DNA of 64,000 bases from Vicugna pacos (GCF_048564905.1 NC_132997.1:74784271-74848270); one strand, 5' to 3'; positions 51,501 to 55,120 are shown, numbered from the stretch's first letter. Made by a program: numbers and translations. Notes: generated from the letters alone by a model not told the origin.

Positions 51501-52928
51501 AGTCCAGTGCACATTCAACCTGGCCCTGCAGGGACAAGCGGTCCTGCATCCTCCAGGAGGAAGCCATGGCCTCGAACTTCCCTGCAGATGTTATGGTCCC
51601 ACGGGAGCAGACTTGGACCTGCAGCTCCAAGAACATTGTCTTGAGCATTAACTATGAGTCTGGCTCTCCACTAGGCCCCGAGGGTGTCAGATTGAGTAAG
51701 GCCATAGAGTGTGTTGATTAAGAGGTTGGATCTGGTGTCAAACACCTGGGTTTGAATCCTGGGACTTACAAGTTGTATGGCCTTGGGCAAGTTATGTGAT
51801 CTCTTTGTGCCTCAGTTTCCTCAACTATAAAGTGGGCTACATCAGTACCTACATAATTGAGCTGTTGTGAGGCTTACATGAGGTGACTAATACAAAGCAC
51901 TCAGATCCAGGCCTGGCACATAGTAGGTGCTACTTAAGTATCAGCTGTATAATTAGTATCATTATTGCTACTATTATGCAGCCTTCTGGGCATCAGTTTC
52001 TGTCAGCCATTGCTTGGTACGTACGACCTCGCTACCCAAAGCGTGGTCCCTGGACCAGCAGCAGCATCATAGCCCGAGAGCCTTAGCAATACAGGATCTC
52101 GGGCCCAGACAGGCCTGCTGCGTCAGAATCTGCATTAACACAGACCCCTGCTGACTGGGATGGCCTCTGGGCTGGGAAAGATCCCAGAAACTCAAGGTTT
52201 ATCTTTCTCCAAGTTCTATCCCCAGCACCTAGCGTTTTTAGTCTGGCACGGAGTAGGGGCTCGGCAGGAATGTGGAGTGAAAAACTGAGCTCAGCTGAAA
52301 GCTGTGGGGGGCCCTGGAGGGATTTCAAAGCACTTTAGAAAGATCCCCTGGAAGCAGCATGCAGGGGGCCAAGGGTGGACCTCGGAGGTGAGAAGTGCTG
52401 AGTGGCTGAGCCACGGCAGGAGCAGTGGGGAGAAGAGCGGGGGGTCAGGAGGACTTGGGAGGTGAAGAGGATAAAGTCCAAGGGAGAGGACTGGTCTTCT
52501 GCTCAAGGCCTCCCTCTCCAGGCCTGGGGGCTGGGAGATGAGAAAAAGCTTCACGCATAAGAGGAGAAGGGGTCCTCCTGGGGTGTCTCCGCTGGGACAG
52601 AGCAGGGTCCTGGAGGCAGCAGGAACTGTGGCTGGGGGAGCCGGTGGCAGTAGCCCGAGGAAGGCTGACCTTTCGTGGTTGCTGCGAGGGAGGAGGTGGG
52701 AGGCAGGGGGCCTGAGGCCCCAAACCCTTACCCGAGAAGGCATTGTTGGTGTTGAGGAAGTAGATCTCCTCACGGCCATCCCCGTCGATGTCGCAGGCTG
52801 TGACCCCGATGGCGTTGCCCTGCCGGTCCCGCAGCGCGTAGTAGGGGGAGCTGCGCTCGTCCACCGCGATGTTCACCAACCGCTTCTGGGCCCGGTCGTA
52901 CTTCAGAACCAGGTTGGGGCCGTTGTAC
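2259..52928 (-). CDS. CRTAC1: CRTAC1, exons 3 to 15B (3' part of the gene, isoform B end)
   Basis: CRTAC1 makes a secreted or cell-surface glycoprotein of cartilage, brain and lung. Its B form, LOTUS, binds Nogo receptor 1 and blocks its signalling. Thirteen exons (listed separately) join in phase into 570 codons, a split glycine at the 5' edge and a stop. The protein order is propeller repeats with Asp-rich calcium loops (DIDGDGREE, DFNRDGKVD, DFDNDQELE, DFDGDGMLD), the ASPIC/UnbV domain, a linker, a calcium-binding EGF domain and a hydrophobic tail. The near identity to the remembered human protein, intact frames and intact splice sites indicate a working gene. The first 75 residues or so, including the signal peptide, lie outside the window. 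Exon numbers follow the human gene and are inferred from the protein. Frames and junctions were read directly. Confidence 0.97.
2378..2836 (-). other. CRTAC1: Intron between exon 14 and exon 15B (459 bases)
   Basis: A short GT-AG intron without recognisable repeats. Its 3' part is a long pyrimidine tract that includes the C-run block at 2424-2447. Its retention or use decides between the B end and the downstream A end. Confidence 0.85.
2424..2447 (+). promoter_or_regulatory. (GGGGGT)n tract in the polypyrimidine region of exon 15B
   Basis: Four G-runs of 5, 5, 5 and 6 are separated by single T. This is a strong G-quadruplex candidate on the plus strand. On the transcribed RNA it reads as C-runs 47-70 bases upstream of the exon 15B acceptor, the kind of site bound by PCBP/hnRNP K proteins. 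Confidence 0.6.
2837..2980 (-). CDS. CRTAC1: CRTAC1 exon 14: calcium-binding EGF domain
   Basis: This 144-base exon encodes about residues 560-606, completing Asp559 at its start. DTNEC at the junction is the cbEGF calcium signature. Six Cys residues follow at about 563, 570, 577, 586, 592 and 605. The block CVNTYGSYRC carries the Asn and aromatic positions of the cbEGF consensus. The acceptor is CTTTTAG and the donor GTGAGT. The only clear change against the remembered human domain is Lys to Arg (KRCSRG). The exon leaves in phase 1, which lets either alternative last exon follow. Confidence 0.97.
3215..4145 (+). repeat. L2 LINE, 3' part
   Basis: A long old L2 copy. The L2 blocks are recognisable in order: CTCCAGACTCGTGAACTG, GCATCTCAAACTTACT, the ATTCCTCTGTTTTCC region, GTGATCTTTTGAAAATGTGG, the TCACGGTCTTTGCTCCC block and a decayed 3' tail. 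Confidence 0.75.
4300..4660 (+). repeat. L2 LINE, 3' end
   Basis: The GGAATGCTTTCTCCC block, the CCTTCTTGGACCCTCCC block and the AAGGAGGGCAGGGACTGTG block near the 3' end match L2 in order. Confidence 0.7.
5391..5433 (-). CDS. CRTAC1: CRTAC1 exon 13: 43-base Cys linker exon
   Basis: This very small exon encodes CGQGFSQQENGHCS (about residues 545-558) and the first base of Asp559. The two Cys residues probably form a disulfide just before the EGF domain. The acceptor is ACCTTGCAG and the donor GTGAGT. Its length is not a multiple of three, so skipping it would shift the frame. The residue after the second Cys is Ser (TCG), where I recall Met in human. Confidence 0.95.
5434..6728 (-). other. 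CRTAC1: Intron 12 (1.3 kb)
   Basis: Contains one MIR-like segment (6390-6560). Otherwise unique sequence with nothing recognised. Confidence 0.8.
6390..6560 (+). repeat. MIR SINE
   Basis: Decayed MIR with the GTTTTCCACCTCTGTAGAATGGG core, equivalent to the consensus CAGTTTCCTCATCTGTAAAATGG. Confidence 0.55.
6729..6874 (-). CDS. CRTAC1: CRTAC1 exon 12: ASPIC/UnbV domain, second half
   Basis: This 146-base exon encodes about residues 497-544 plus a split Gly: KDEASSVEVTWPDGK, then the ASRNVASGEMNSVLE block, then EIPYPRDEDSLPDPAPLE. VEVTWPDG is the conserved end of the ASPIC/UnbV domain. The acidic Pro-rich end that follows is a linker and has the most substitutions against the remembered human sequence (EIL to EIP, DTLQDP to DSLPDP). 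The acceptor is CTCACAG and the donor GTGAGC. The exon ends on a whole codon. Confidence 0.97.
7046..7163 (+). repeat. Camelid-type tRNA-derived SINE
   Basis: The body begins GGGGGAGGGTATAGCTCAG, contains an A box (TAGCTCAGTGGTAGAG) and a B box (GGGTTCAATCC), and ends in an A-rich tail of about 35 bases. Imperfect flanking repeats AGAACTATTGC (left) and AGAACTTCTGC (right) look like a target-site duplication. This SINE is the main evidence for a camelid source. It is not a functional tRNA gene. Confidence 0.9.
7372..7530 (+). repeat. MIR SINE (one or two fragments)
   Basis: A MIR 5' half, TTTGGAGTCCTGGGTTCAGA followed by CTTGGCTGTACCACCTACC, is followed by a second MIR-like stretch with TGTGTAACCTCAGGC. 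Confidence 0.55.
7590..7830 (-). repeat. L2-like fragment
   Basis: The GGGAGCTTCCACTCTGGTAG and GGGCAAACAGATGAACAAAT blocks resemble the reverse complement of L2 3' sequence. Weakly supported. Confidence 0.4.
9455..9500 (+). repeat. MIR core fragment
   Basis: The block GGACCTCAGTTTCCTCATTT followed by GTAAGATGGG is the MIR core. Confidence 0.45.
9625..9850 (-). repeat. MIR SINE
   Basis: Reverse MIR: TTGGATCCTCATGGCAGCTC, then CATTTTGGAGACGAGGGATG, then TTACCCAGCAAGG and a CCCCAAAGCCCAT end. Confidence 0.65.
10310..10425 (-). repeat. MIR SINE
   Basis: Reverse MIR core ACATTGAGGCTTGGCAAGC followed by GGACTGGAACCCAGGC, the inverse of the B-box region. Confidence 0.55.
11755..12035 (+). repeat. 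L1 3' end, old L1ME type, first part
   Basis: ACACGCTAAATAAATTACG, CCATACAATGAGATGCTGTG, and GATGTCCAGGATATACTGTT followed by AAGAGAAAG are the 3' blocks of mammalian L1ME. The 3' continuation seems to resume at 12313 after an L2 insertion. Confidence 0.65.
12055..12312 (+). repeat. L2 LINE 3' end, inserted in L1ME
   Basis: CCACTAGAATGTAAGGTC, the GGCAAGGGTCTTTGTCTAC block and CTGGCACATAGTAGGTGTTC followed by AGTAAAT are the diagnostic L2 3' end. Confidence 0.8.
12313..12480 (+). repeat. L1ME 3' tail, second part
   Basis: GGTTATTTTTACTTTC, ATATTTTCTGAATTTCC and an A-rich end match the region that follows the 11755-12035 piece in old L1s. Confidence 0.45.
12550..13050 (+). repeat. L2 LINE, decayed
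   Basis: GGCCTTTGTTCAAGCC, CAGGATGCTCCCCTCAG, TAGTTCAAGGCCCACTTCC and GGAGGGCAGGGGACATTTC appear in L2 order. Confidence 0.55.
13935..14190 (+). repeat. MIR SINE, nearly full length
   Basis: CATAGTGGTCAAGAGCCTTG at the 5' end, GAGGTTACTTAACCTCAGCC and CCTGTAAAATGGGGGTTATG in the core, then the CAGGCATATACTAAGTGCTG 3' part. Confidence 0.8.
14440..14645 (+). repeat. MIR SINE
   Basis: GGATTTGAATCCCAGGTCTG (B-box region) followed by TTTTCCCATTTGTAAAATGG and GGATGAAATGAAATAATAAG. Confidence 0.75.
14985..15840 (-). repeat. L1 LINE fragment, antisense
   Basis: Reverse complement of old L1 3' sequence: TATTGCTGAGTAATATTC, CATCTAGGTCATTTCCAG, AAACTGCCAAATTATTTTCC and the CTAACAGGTGTGTAGTGAC block. 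Truncated and decayed, with no reading frame left. Confidence 0.8.
15866..15906. repeat. (TG)n(TA)n microsatellite
   Basis: About 11 TG units run directly into about 10 TA units. Confidence 0.95.
16431..16599 (-). CDS. CRTAC1: CRTAC1 exon 11: ASPIC/UnbV domain, first half
   Basis: This 169-base exon encodes about residues 440-495. GFSNNWLRVVPRTR, FGAFARGAKVVLYT and GSGYLCEMEPVAHFGLG are the conserved blocks of the ASPIC/UnbV domain (WL-V, GA-V, GY, FGLG). This domain has been linked to Nogo receptor binding in the LOTUS literature. The acceptor follows a C-rich tract ending CTACAG, and the donor is GTGAGT. A long homopurine stretch on the plus strand lies just upstream of the acceptor. Confidence 0.97.
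16600..17061 (-). other. CRTAC1: Intron 10 (462 bases)
   Basis: A short intron. Its 3' half on the minus strand is an extended pyrimidine tract (plus-strand purines at about 16640-16765). No repeats of known family. Confidence 0.85.
16640..16765 (+). repeat. Homopurine (GA-rich) tract
   Basis: Nearly unbroken A/G over more than 100 bases, with GGGAGGG, GAGAAGGAGA and GGAAGAGGGAG blocks. On the transcript it forms an unusually long pyrimidine tract upstream of exon 11. Confidence 0.8.
17062..17162 (-). CDS. CRTAC1: CRTAC1 exon 10: last propeller calcium loop
   Basis: This 101-base exon encodes about residues 407-439 (GVVTDFDGDGMLDL to SVFRGNQ). It holds the best calcium loop of the protein, DFDGDGMLD (about 411-419), and the blade end LILSHGESMAQPLSVF. 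The acceptor is TTGCAG. The donor CAG|GTGTGC is weak for a constitutive exon. The exon ends on a whole codon. Confidence 0.96.
17163..18026 (-). other. CRTAC1: Intron 9 (864 bases)
   Basis: Contains a MIR fragment (about 17500-17690). The remainder is GC-rich unique sequence. Confidence 0.85.
17500..17690 (-). repeat. MIR SINE
   Basis: Reverse MIR: TTATCCTCATTTTATGGG, then CATTTCCCAAGACCACAGGT. Confidence 0.6.
18027..18109 (-). CDS. CRTAC1: CRTAC1 exon 9: propeller
   Basis: This short 83-base exon encodes about residues 379-405 (VIRREHGDPLIEE to EPEGRGT) with split Arg and Gly codons at its ends. The acceptor is CTCCTGCAG and the donor GTGAGG. It is acidic and links two propeller blades. 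It belongs to a tight cluster with exons 10 and 11, separated by introns of 864 and 462 bases. Confidence 0.96.
18430..18760 (+). repeat. L2 LINE 3' end
   Basis: TCAAATGTTATCTCCTCC, AAGCCCTCCCTGACC, TTAGACTGGGAGCCC and CACGGTGCTTGGCTCTC in L2 order. Confidence 0.6.
19390..19640 (-). repeat. L2-like fragment
   Basis: CAGACTTCTTGGAGGAAGG, ACTAAGCTGAGACCAGAACG and GAAGAGCGAGGGGCAGAGGG resemble the reverse of the L2 3' region. Confidence 0.45.
20180..20380. promoter_or_regulatory. AT-rich, repeat-free block, candidate conserved element
   Basis: Contains AGCAATTGATC, CAATTAATC, CCTAATTAGTAA and TGTTAATAATTATA (11 of 13 to the HNF1 consensus). No match to a repeat family I know. Regulatory function is inference. 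Confidence 0.35.
20565..20700 (+). repeat. hAT-Charlie MER20/MER5-type DNA element
   Basis: TAGTTCTCAGACTTTGAG, GAGATTCTGATTCAGGAGGT and GTGGGCCCAGGGATTCTG are the diagnostic blocks. Confidence 0.65.
20820..21040 (+). repeat. Possible hAT-type DNA element, family unresolved
   Basis: CAGCATTTCCCAAAGGATG, GTTCTGTGATCAAATCTATT and TTGGAATACTCC resemble a known mammalian MER element whose name I cannot fix. Confidence 0.4.
21331..21467 (-). CDS. CRTAC1: CRTAC1 exon 8: propeller
   Basis: This 137-base exon encodes about residues 333-377 (DIASPKFSMPSPVRT to SSANRLF) plus two bases of an Arg codon. Its loop DFDNDQELE (about 352-360) has Gln where the other blades have Gly. As I recall it, the human protein has the same Gln. 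Substitutions against the remembered human protein are T to A (VIAAD) and IAY to FAH in FFNNFAHRSS. The acceptor is CCTCCCAG and the donor GTAAAT. Confidence 0.96.
21549..21582. repeat. (TG)17 microsatellite
   Basis: Seventeen uninterrupted TG units, 82 bases from the exon 8 acceptor on the intron side. Confidence 0.95.
21785..21930 (-). repeat. MIR SINE
   Basis: Reverse core CCCACTTTACAGGTGAGGTA, then ACTGAGTTCCAGAGAAG and GCCCACAGTCATAG. Confidence 0.65.
21985..22145 (+). repeat. MIR SINE
   Basis: TGACTAGCTGTGTGATCTTA, GGCAAGTTAATTAACCTCTC and GTTGTGAGGATCACATGTAA. Confidence 0.75.
22276..22291. repeat. Poly(T) run
   Basis: Sixteen T in a row, with no recognisable SINE attached. Confidence 0.9.
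22835..22955 (+). repeat. MIR or L2 3' end
   Basis: GATGCTTAGTATCGTTCC and GAAGGTGCTTGATAAATGG followed by a TTATTATTATGATTATC tail. Confidence 0.55.
22960..23185 (-). repeat. hAT-type nonautonomous DNA element, family unresolved
   Basis: CACTGTAGGATGTCCAGCA, AGATGCCAGTAGCTCCCCC and a TGGTTGAGAATCTGGGTTAGA end match a common mammalian MER-type element. Confidence 0.5.
24021..24056. repeat. Perfect 18-base tandem duplication
   Basis: TAAGTCCTTCCTCAGCCC occurs twice head to tail with no mismatch, about 80 bases inside intron 7 from the exon 7 donor. Confidence 0.95.
24133..24278 (-). CDS. CRTAC1: CRTAC1 exon 7: propeller calcium loop
   Basis: This 146-base exon encodes about residues 285-332 (VDDPHQHGRGVALAD to GKVRFR) plus a split Gly. 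It holds the calcium-loop motif DFNRDGKVD at about 299-307, followed by IVYGNWNGPHRLYLQ, a classic blade. The acceptor is CTCCTCAG and the donor GTAAGA. The exon ends on a whole codon. Confidence 0.97.
24580..25165 (+). repeat. L2 LINE 3' half
   Basis: CTCTCAGTGGCTCCCCAGTA, GGCCTTTGCTCAAGCCGATC, CAGGGAAGCCTTCCCTGACC and a TACTTGCTGAATGAATGAGA tail are textbook L2 blocks in order. Confidence 0.85.
25780..26010. promoter_or_regulatory. Repeat-free block with CpGs and ATTA sites, candidate conserved element
   Basis: CCCATTAATGCTC, GGAATAATCGGCGCCAGG, GCACGTCACAGCAG and TTTCAATTACGGG lie in sequence free of known repeats. Function is inference. Confidence 0.3.
26680..26870 (-). repeat. L2-like fragment
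   Basis: GGAAAGGCTTCACAGGTAAC, ATCTGAGCAGAGTGTTGAAG, GGCAGGTGCAAATGCCCTGA: reverse of the L2 block that reads TCAGGGCCTTTGCAC. Confidence 0.65.
27040..27115 (+). repeat. L2 3' tail
   Basis: CTGGCACTTAGCAGGGGCTC followed by AGTAAATGGTTATTGG. Confidence 0.6.
27456..27590 (-). CDS. CRTAC1: CRTAC1 exon 6: propeller (FLFHNRGDGTF blade)
   Basis: This 135-base exon encodes about residues 240-283: GRGVSVGPILSSS, then DIFCDNENGPNFLFHN, then RGDGTFVDAAASA. The NFLFHNRGDGTF segment is the hallmark of VCBS/FG-GAP repeats in this family. The acceptor is CTCTCCCAG and the donor GTGAGT, and both ends split Gly codons. The RGD tripeptide lies within the blade; whether it is exposed for integrin binding cannot be told from sequence. 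Confidence 0.97.
28080..28330 (+). repeat. L1ME-type L1 3' end
   Basis: CCATGGTGCATCCCAATGAT, GGACTATTCTGCAGC, CATGACATACTGTTAAATG and GTATGGTGTGATCTTATTTT are old L1 3' blocks. Confidence 0.7.
28745..28815 (+). repeat. MIR fragment
   Basis: GCATGGATTCTAGTCCCAGC and AAGCTGTGTGATCTTGGGCA. Confidence 0.6.
29505..29640. promoter_or_regulatory. Twin RFX X-box and TAATTA cluster, candidate enhancer
   Basis: The 14-base word ATTGCCATGGCAAC occurs at 29573-29586 and again, identical, at 29611-29624. It fits the RFX X-box (GTNRCC/RGYAAC half-sites). TAATTA-type homeodomain sites lie before (CTAATTAACTAATTGG), between (ACTAATTAGTGAC) and beside (GTAATTAC) the copies. No known repeat covers it. Enhancer function is inference. 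Confidence 0.55.
30235..30360 (+). repeat. MIR SINE with (TAA)n
   Basis: TTGAGCTGTGTGACCTTGGG, then AGACTGATAATAATAATAAT. Confidence 0.65.
31795..31925 (-). repeat. MIR SINE
   Basis: Reverse core GGTGAGGAAGCCGAGGCTC, AGAGAGACGTCAG and CAGTTCAAACCCACGTCTGT. Confidence 0.65.
32880..33190 (-). repeat. MIR SINE, two adjacent fragments
   Basis: GTGTGCCAGGCCCTATGCCA, TTTTCAGGTGAGAAAACTGA and GGCTCAGAAAGGTTAATAAA, followed by a second piece with TGCCTGAGATCACTGGGGTC. Confidence 0.7.
33399..33550. promoter_or_regulatory. CpG-rich patch with CTCF-like motifs
   Basis: CCGCTAGATGGCAC at 33449-33462 matches 13 of 14 positions of the CTCF core CCASYAGRKGGCRS on the plus strand. A second, weaker match (12 of 14) lies on the minus strand at 33399-33412. 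The surrounding DNA is the most CpG-dense in the window (GCGGGCGCGC, GCGGCGGCCGCCGGCG, CCCGCGGAG). Occupancy is inference. Confidence 0.55.
33875..33950 (+). repeat. MIR fragment
   Basis: GGGTGACCTTGGGTAAGTCC followed by a CTCTGGACCTCAATTTG core. Confidence 0.6.
36040..36196 (-). CDS. CRTAC1: CRTAC1 exon 5: propeller
   Basis: This 157-base exon encodes about residues 187-238, from GSGRYSIYIANYAYG through IEMDPEASDLSRG to AGVSKYT, plus the first base of a Gly. The acceptor ends CTCCTCAG. The donor CAG|GTAGGC is slightly weak. Introns of 4.9 kb and 8.4 kb flank it. It is a linker-like stretch between propeller blades and has no calcium loop of its own. Confidence 0.97.
37765..37925 (+). repeat. 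hAT-Charlie MER20-type DNA element
   Basis: GTGGTCGCTGGACCAGCAGC, CATCAGTGTCATCTAGGAGC, TTAGAAATACAGACTCTCAG and CTGCATCAGAATCTGCATTT. Confidence 0.8.
38340..38535 (+). repeat. hAT-Charlie MER5/MER20-type DNA element
   Basis: CTGAGAATCACCTGGAGGGC, GGGCCCCACCTCCAGAGTTT, CTGATTCAGGTGGTCTGGAG and terminal TTTGAGAACCACTGG. Confidence 0.75.
38540..38760 (+). repeat. MIR SINE
   Basis: CCTAGTCCAAGCTCTGCCCT, GTCCTTGGGCAGGTTCCTTA and GTTGTTGAGAAGATGAAATG. Confidence 0.7.
38935..39120 (+). repeat. hAT-Charlie MER5-type DNA element
   Basis: ACCCCCAGGGGCTCTGATTG, GGTGGGGCCTGATAATTTGC and terminal CACTTTGAGAACCACCC. Confidence 0.65.
39290..39505 (+). repeat. MIR SINE, well preserved
   Basis: TTCCTGGCTTCACCTGCCAC, TAGTTTCCCTCTCTGTAAAA, TGGGGATAATGACAGCATCT and GAGCTTGGCACGTTGCTG. 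Confidence 0.85.
40665..40735 (+). repeat. L2 3' tail
   Basis: TTGGCACATAGTAGGTGCTC followed by AATAAATAAGAGTTGAATAA. Confidence 0.75.
40736..40960 (+). repeat. MIR SINE, decayed
   Basis: GAGATTCGGATTCATGTCTG, CCAATGGACAGAATGATAAC. Confidence 0.5.
41087..41223 (-). CDS. CRTAC1: CRTAC1 exon 4: propeller
   Basis: This 137-base exon encodes about residues 142-186 (VATYTDKLFKF to SVACVDRT) plus the split Gly before it. The acceptor is CTCTCCAG and the donor GTGAGT. The last codon before the donor reads ACG (Thr), where I recall Lys in the human protein. A change of AAG to ACG would explain it without moving the splice site. The next exon begins with a whole codon, so the phase is 0. Confidence 0.97.
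42093..42230. repeat. Degenerate GTGA/GAGT minisatellite
   Basis: Repeats of GAGTGAGT with variants such as GAGTAGGAGT and GTGTGAGAGT run for about 130 bases. Confidence 0.85.
42635..42800 (+). repeat. MIR SINE fragment
   Basis: TTGGTTTCCTCATCTGACGG core. Confidence 0.5.
44695..44890 (-). repeat. MIR SINE
   Basis: TTCTACATGCCAGGCACTTC, GATGGGTACTATTTTCATGC and TGATTCCACAGCTAGCAAAG. Confidence 0.8.
45005..45235 (-). repeat. MIR SINE
   Basis: CATTTTACAGATGGAGCAAC, GGGCAGAGAGGTTAAGTCAA and CAAACCCAGGTCTTTCTGAC, with a poly(T) run inside. Confidence 0.85.
46215..46490 (+). repeat. MIR SINE with a CCA/CAT-rich tail
   Basis: CTAACCTGTAAAATGGGATA, GCTGTTGTGAGGATTAAATT, then CACCACCACCATCATCATCG low-complexity sequence to about 46490. 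Confidence 0.8.
46790..46945 (-). repeat. MIR SINE
   Basis: GAGAGAAACTGGGGCTCAAA, TTTGCCTAGAGTTGCAAAGC, CTTCAAACTGTGGTCTGACT. Confidence 0.7.
47295..47460 (+). repeat. hAT-Charlie MER5/MER20-type DNA element
   Basis: ATCCTGTTAAAATGCTGATT, GGGTGGGGCCTGAGATTCTG and ATGCTTTGAGAAACAAGG. Confidence 0.65.
47660..48430 (+). repeat. L1 LINE fragment, old, sense
   Basis: AATGGGCAAAGGCTATAAGC, GACGTGTTGGTGAGAATGCT, ACAATGGAGTACTAGATAGC and CCATAAAAAGAATGAGC are 3' L1 blocks. No open frame survives. Confidence 0.8.
49025..49480 (-). repeat. L2 LINE
   Basis: Reverse L2: CAGATGGTGGTAAGTGCTCC, GTGTCTAGGGAAGACATCG, TTTCGGGCAGAGGGAATAGC and AAGTACTAAGGCCTCGGG. Confidence 0.75.
49500..49610 (-). repeat. 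MIR fragment
   Basis: AGCATCTTGCCCAAGGTCAC and CAGTAGGTAAGGGACAGAGC. Confidence 0.6.
50385..50460 (+). repeat. L2 3' tail
   Basis: AGTGCCCAGCAAACGGTAGG followed by TGCTCAATAAATACTTATTC. Confidence 0.75.
50510..50705 (+). repeat. hAT-Charlie MER5A-type DNA element
   Basis: CTCAACCTTGACTGCACAGG, CCTGCCCCCAGAGGTTTGGA, CCCAGGAAGTTCTAATGTGC. Confidence 0.75.
50940..51090. promoter_or_regulatory. Repeat-free TAAT-rich block, candidate conserved element
   Basis: Contains CATCAATTAATTGCAT, CCTAATCCAATC, GGGTAATCATG and GGATAATTAC in 120 bases without a known repeat. Function is inference. Confidence 0.3.
51336..51363. repeat. (TG)14 microsatellite
   Basis: Fourteen uninterrupted TG units. Confidence 0.95.
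51705..51975 (+). repeat. MIR SINE, full length
   Basis: TGGTGTCAAACACCTGGGTT, AGTTGTATGGCCTTGGGCAA, GTGCCTCAGTTTCCTCAACT and GCCTGGCACATAGTAGGTGC. Best MIR in the window. Confidence 0.9.
52020..52175 (+). repeat. hAT-Charlie MER20-type DNA element
   Basis: CAAAGCGTGGTCCCTGGACC, AGCAGCAGCATCATAGCCCG and CTGCGTCAGAATCTGCATTA. Confidence 0.8.
52732..52928 (-). CDS. CRTAC1: CRTAC1 exon 3: first propeller repeats
   Basis: This 197-base exon enters in phase 2 (one base completes a Gly) and leaves in phase 1. The acceptor is a pyrimidine tract ending in CAG and the donor is GTAAG. It encodes about residues 76-140, starting YNGPNLVLKYD. It carries the calcium-loop motif DIDGDGREE at about 121-129, typical of FG-GAP/VCBS propeller blades, followed by IYFLNTNNAFS. 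It is the most 5' CRTAC1 exon in the window; the preceding intron runs off the right edge. Confidence 0.97.
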
Positions 52929-53289
52929 CTGGAGAAGGAAGGGGGAGGGGACGTTGAGGATGAGCAGCTGGGCCCACTGGTTGCACCCGACCAGAGCAAT
53001 GGGCTCAGAGTCCTCCCGGACAGGTCAACGTGGGGACAATTCTGCCCCAGAACATTCCAACGGCACCACTGTATTCCTGGGGAGCCCTTGGCTGCCCACC
53101 TCAGGGTTTCCGGGTGTTTGACGAGTATCCCTGAATCAGATACGGACACAGGCAAAGTGAGAGTCAACTGGGCCCACATGGGACACAATATAAGGAGCAG
53201 GGCAGTGGAGGGGAGTGGGCAGCCAGTGACAGGCTTTGCTGAAGAAAACAAAAAACTCCCTGACATTTATCTTGCCGATTTCAATGTAA

Positions 53290-53510
53290 AAGACACCTTC
53301 ATATTTATAATCTCATTCACTTAAATCTAACAACAATCACGTGATGTAGGCTGTATTATTAACCCATTTTTTTACAGATGAGGCAACTGACAAACTTCGT
53401 TAGGGAAAGTGAGGCTCAGAGAGGTTGAGTGCCCGTCCCAAGATAACACAGCTAGTAAGTGTCAGGTGCTGGGACTCGAACCCAGGCCCTCTCTGCTATC
53501 CCAAGAGCCA
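53290..53510 (-). repeat. MIR SINE
   Basis: TTTTTACAGATGAGGCAACT, GAGGCTCAGAGAGGTTGAGT and ACACAGCTAGTAAGTGTCAG, then GGGACTCGAACCCAGG. Confidence 0.85.
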
Positions 53511-53719
53511 GCCCTTGTGTGAATGAGCCCTGGTAGAGCAGAAAGCTTTGTCACTGAGGTTTGGAATGACTCTCTCAATAGAAAGTCCCAGTATTTAAAC
53601 AGTAGTATGAAATCAGAAACAGGAGATTCTGAACACCTCTAAAGTCATCAGGGAGACCTGCTGGATCTTTTCTTAGGGACTCAAAACAAAAGACGAAAGT
53701 GCTCCTCAGTCCTCATCTC

Positions 53720-54140
53720 TCTCTTGCTTGACTCTCCCACAACCACACGATCTCCTTGCTGCATGCTCTTGCCTCGGGGACTTCTGCCCAGGATGCTTTT
53801 CCTCCAGATATCCACATGGCTGTCTCCCTCCTTCTCCTCCTTCAGCCCTTGCGCAATCATCCCTTCCCTCCTCAGTGAGGCTTTCCTGCCCACTCTCCTG
53901 AAACTTGCCACCACCACCACCCTGCATTCCTCATTTCTCACCCCTGCTCTCTTTCTTGTGGCTTTACCCCAGCTGACAATTCTCTGAACTCCTGTGTATC
54001 TCTTCCTTCCCTGTTTGATCCCACTAGAATGTCAGCTACACAAAGGCAGAACTTTTTGTCTGCTTTGTTCCCCAGGGCCTCGAACAGTGCCTGGCACAAA
54101 ACAGGTGCTCAGCAAATACTTGTTGCCATTGTATGAGTAA
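53720..54140 (+). repeat. L2 LINE 3' end
   Basis: ATGCTTTTCCTCCAGATATC, CCTCCTCAGTGAGGCTTTCC, CCCACTAGAATGTCAGCTAC and GTGCCTGGCACAAAACAGG. Confidence 0.85.
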
Positions 54141-54914
54141 ATCCTCAGAGCCCATGTCTGAGTCATAAGGGCTTAGGTGTCCTGCAGGCAATTTCTTCCC
54201 ATCGCCTTTCCATCTGGAGAGAGTGGTGTGCCCAAGGTCACCCCGGGCAGCACAGCCACGAATGTCTGAAGTCTCCTCCTACCTCCTGGAACACCAGCTT
54301 GCCAGGCTCTCCAAAGGAACCCGGCCAACCCCCGTCCATTAGTTCCCAGCCTCCTGCCTTTGTTTTAACCCAAGCACGCACATCCTGAGTGAAGTTCAGC
54401 TGCCAGCCTCTGGACGGTCCCCAGCTGAGAATACCCCGGAGGAGGAGGGGTGGACAGGGGGAGGGCGGAAAGAACTCTCCAAGGTCTATGAGAGAAATCA
54501 CTTCTTGCTTTGCTGAAACAGATCCAATTTGGCCCTCTCCTTCGTCACCAAGATGCAGAGCCAGTGAAGTATGGGGGATGCTGAGTGACTGGCCTGGTGC
54601 CTTCTGGCATCCACAGTGTGTGAAAGGGGAGACAGAGCTCACTGGGGGCTGAGTCAGCACCCGGTGATGGAAGCTTGCACCTTAGTCGCCTTGACGAAGA
54701 GTGTCTGAGGGCTGTGCGTCGAGGGCGCGGCATGACCTATGGGACGTGTTTAGGCAGGAGAGACGAGACAGAACGCTTGGGTTCCAGCACGGCCAGCAGC
54801 TGGCTCCAGCTCGCAGGGGCAGGAAGTGGTTTCCAGGTGCTAAAGACTAGTCCTCAAAGCTTCTGGGTCTTCTGTTTACTACCAATACTGCTCCTCAAAA
54901 GACACTATAGTTCT

Positions 54915-55120
54915 GGGGCGCTGGCCTTGCTAAAAGCACTTTCCCATGCATTGCCTCAGCTGAGCCCCGATAATCCCAGAAAGAAGGTAGAGAAGGCATT
55001 TTTCTAGAAAAGGAAACAAAGGCTCAGAGAGGCAAAGTGAGCTGTCCAAGGTTACACAGCTCGCACAGGGCAGCATGAGGCTTCTCACTGTCTTCGAGTC
55101 CTGTGCTCCTTCCACACTGT
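54915..55120 (-). repeat. MIR SINE
   Basis: AAGGCTCAGAGAGGCAAAGT and TGTCCAAGGTTACACAGCTC. Confidence 0.7.

Larger units (their letters stand above)
41224..52731 (-). other. CRTAC1: Intron 3 (11.5 kb)
   Basis: The largest complete intron. It contains a GTGA-type minisatellite, many MIRs, an L1 fragment, a reverse L2, several hAT elements and a TG microsatellite. Regions 42810-43540, 43800-44690 and 50880-51330 are free of known repeats. Region 45240-45900 is G-rich low-complexity-like sequence with only faint L2 resemblance. Confidence 0.8.
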